7,683 bases of DNA from Rhodothermales bacterium. GTDB taxonomy: Bacteria; Bacteroidota; Rhodothermia; Rhodothermales; UBA10348. Under the pieces are notes generated by a model. That model searched no databases and was not told the origin of the DNA. It saw only the letters and a list, made by a program, of their open reading frames with translations. The DNA lies in assembly GCA_030833605.1 (NCBI GenBank), contig JAURGV010000107.1:1-7683 (forward strand). The letters are read 5' to 3'. Of this stretch, positions 6,537-7,683 are shown one piece after another (within the stretch, counting starts at the first letter, position 1; every line of letters begins with the position of its first letter). The translations under genes were made by a program, and so were the position numbers.

Positions 6537-7683
6537 TGCACAGCCCATTACCTGACATGGATCTAACGTTAGAAGGTGCACGAAAACTCGATCTGCTCGA
6601 CCCATTGAGGTCATTCAGAAAGGAGTTTCACGTACCGAAAAAAGGGGATGGATCAGATACGATTTATTTAACCGGTAACTCGTTAGGGCTTCAGCCCAAA
6701 TCAACGCGGAGTGCAGTACTAGAGGTTCTAGATGATTGGGAGCAGTTTGGTATTGAAGGCCATTTTAAAGCGAAAAGGCCCTGGATGCCCTACCATGAGT
6801 TCCTAACCGAAACGATGGCGCAATTGGTGGGTGCTTCATCGTCTGAAGTGGTCGTGATGAACTCGCTGACTGTAAATCTCCATCTTTTGATGGCTAGTTT
6901 TTACAGGCCAGAGGGGAAGCGACGAAAAATAGTAATTGAGCAGCATGCCTTTCCTTCTGATCGGTACGCGGTGCGTTCGCAGATTGGTTGGCACGGATTC
7001 GACCCAAACGAGGACCTAATTGTCGCAACTAGTGAAGATGGGGAACCCATTCTGGAAGAATCGACTATTGAAAAACTGCTAGAGGTCCATAAAAACGAAG
7101 TAGCTTTGATCTTGATTGGTGGGGTGAACTACTACACCGGTCAGTTTTTCGACCTCGCTCGACTAGCAAAAGCGACACATGCCGCGGGAGCAGTGTTTGG
7201 TGTTGATTTAGCCCACGCTGCCGGAAACATTCAGCTATCCTTGCACGATTGGGACGTGGATTTTGCCGCGTGGTGTTCGTACAAATATTTAAATGCTGGT
7301 CCAGGAGGGCCTTCAGGCGTTTTTGTGCATGATCGACACGGAAACGTTGATTGGTCGGACCCGTCCGTCAAACCTTCTCTTCGGTTGTCTGGGTGGTGGG
7401 GACACGACGCTGATTCCCGATTTGCCATGCCGAACGAATTTATCCCCATGAAAGGCGCCGAGGGCTGGCAGCTCAGCAATCCACCTATTCTTTCTTTGGC
7501 CGGATTGCGGGCATCTTTGGAAGTCTTCGGGAAAGTCGGCATGCCAGCATTAACGGAAAAAAGCAGATCCCTTACGCGGTACATGGAGCAACAAATCCTG
7601 TCGAGATGCGGTGAGTTGGTCGAAATTATTACGCCATCGGATCCGTCAAGACGCGGCGCGCAACTTTCGGTACGGCTAAGAGT
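6536..7683 (+). CDS. kynU: Kynureninase (3' end cut by window)
   Basis: An open frame of 382 codons plus two bases runs off the right edge; a typical kynureninase of about 420-430 residues would lack only its last 40-50 here. It is a PLP enzyme of fold type I (class V aminotransferase family) that cleaves kynurenine or 3-hydroxykynurenine to anthranilate or 3-hydroxyanthranilate plus alanine. Visible signatures are YLTGNSLGLQP at 44-54, MNSLTVNLH at 108-116, FGVDLAHAAGN at 221-231 with Asp224 for the pyridine nitrogen, WCSYKYLNAGPGG at 246-258 with Schiff-base Lys250, and RLSGWWGH at 283-290. The 26-residue Asp-Lys spacing equals that of human kynureninase (Asp250/Lys276). ATG 6536 overlaps the cyclase stop as TGATG; ATG 6557, seven codons on, is an alternative. 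In this cluster the useful product is 3-hydroxyanthranilate, which implies a kynurenine 3-monooxygenase elsewhere. Confidence 0.95.
   Translation, partial: MHSPLPDMDLTLEGARKLDLLDPLRSFRKEFHVPKKGDGSDTIYLTGNSLGLQPKSTRSAVLEVLDDWEQFGIEGHFKAKRPWMPYHEFLTETMAQLVGASSSEVVVMNSLTVNLHLLMASFYRPEGKRRKIVIEQHAFPSDRYAVRSQIGWHGFDPNEDLIVATSEDGEPILEESTIEKLLEVHKNEVALILIGGVNYYTGQFFDLARLAKATHAAGAVFGVDLAHAAGNIQLSLHDWDVDFAAWCSYKYLNAGPGGPSGVFVHDRHGNVDWSDPSVKPSLRLSGWWGHDADSRFAMPNEFIPMKGAEGWQLSNPPILSLAGLRASLEVFGKVGMPALTEKSRSLTRYMEQQILSRCGELVEIITPSDPSRRGAQLSVRLR

Noticed and set aside
7231..7584. Minus-strand open frame of 117 codons
   Set aside because: It is antisense to kynureninase, which is continuous through this region with the Lys250 motif intact.
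1..7683. tRNA, rRNA, CRISPR, insertion sequence or prophage signals
   Set aside because: None were seen. Coding density is essentially complete, and all frames belong to ordinary chromosomal metabolism.

Overview
The window is almost fully coding and looks like Bacteroidota DNA. This rests on three things: a DUF7033-type polysaccharide deacetylase gene, an HD phosphohydrolase of the form common in that phylum, and starts without clear Shine-Dalgarno sequences. Base composition looks close to half GC by eye, so a marine or environmental lineage is more likely than a low-GC flavobacterium. The genus cannot be fixed from this window.

Layout. Positions 1-851 on the minus strand hold the N-terminal 283 codons of a putative polysaccharide deacetylase that runs off the left edge. 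Only 18 bases separate its ATG from the divergent ATG of an HD-domain phosphohydrolase at 870. From 870 to the right edge everything is on the plus strand and packed like one operon: HD phosphohydrolase, 2-aminomuconate semialdehyde dehydrogenase, RidA-family 2-aminomuconate deaminase, 3-hydroxyanthranilate 3,4-dioxygenase, ACMS decarboxylase (ACMSD), a cyclase-family hydrolase (candidate N-formylkynurenine formamidase), and kynureninase cut by the right edge. Four junctions overlap (two ATGA, two TGATG), one gap is 8 bases, and the largest gap is 43 bases. A 16-codon mini-ORF bridges that 43-base gap, with ATGA overlaps at both ends.

Function. Five of the genes form a continuous stretch of the 2-amino-3-carboxymuconate semialdehyde branch of L-tryptophan degradation. 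Kynureninase makes 3-hydroxyanthranilate, the dioxygenase opens the ring to ACMS, and ACMSD removes CO2 to give 2-aminomuconate semialdehyde. The dehydrogenase oxidises that to 2-aminomuconate, and the RidA-family protein deaminates it to the 4-oxalocrotonate level. The cyclase-family protein may supply kynurenine from N-formylkynurenine. Tryptophan 2,3-dioxygenase and kynurenine 3-monooxygenase are needed but are not in the window. The key catalytic and metal-ligand residues of the core enzymes are present, and I see no frameshift.

The pathway itself is known. The less ordinary points are the HD phosphohydrolase leading the operon, the long cyclase-family protein with a changed metal motif, the bridging mini-ORF, and the near-zero divergent spacing at 852-869. 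There are no RNA genes, mobile elements, CRISPR arrays or convincing terminators.
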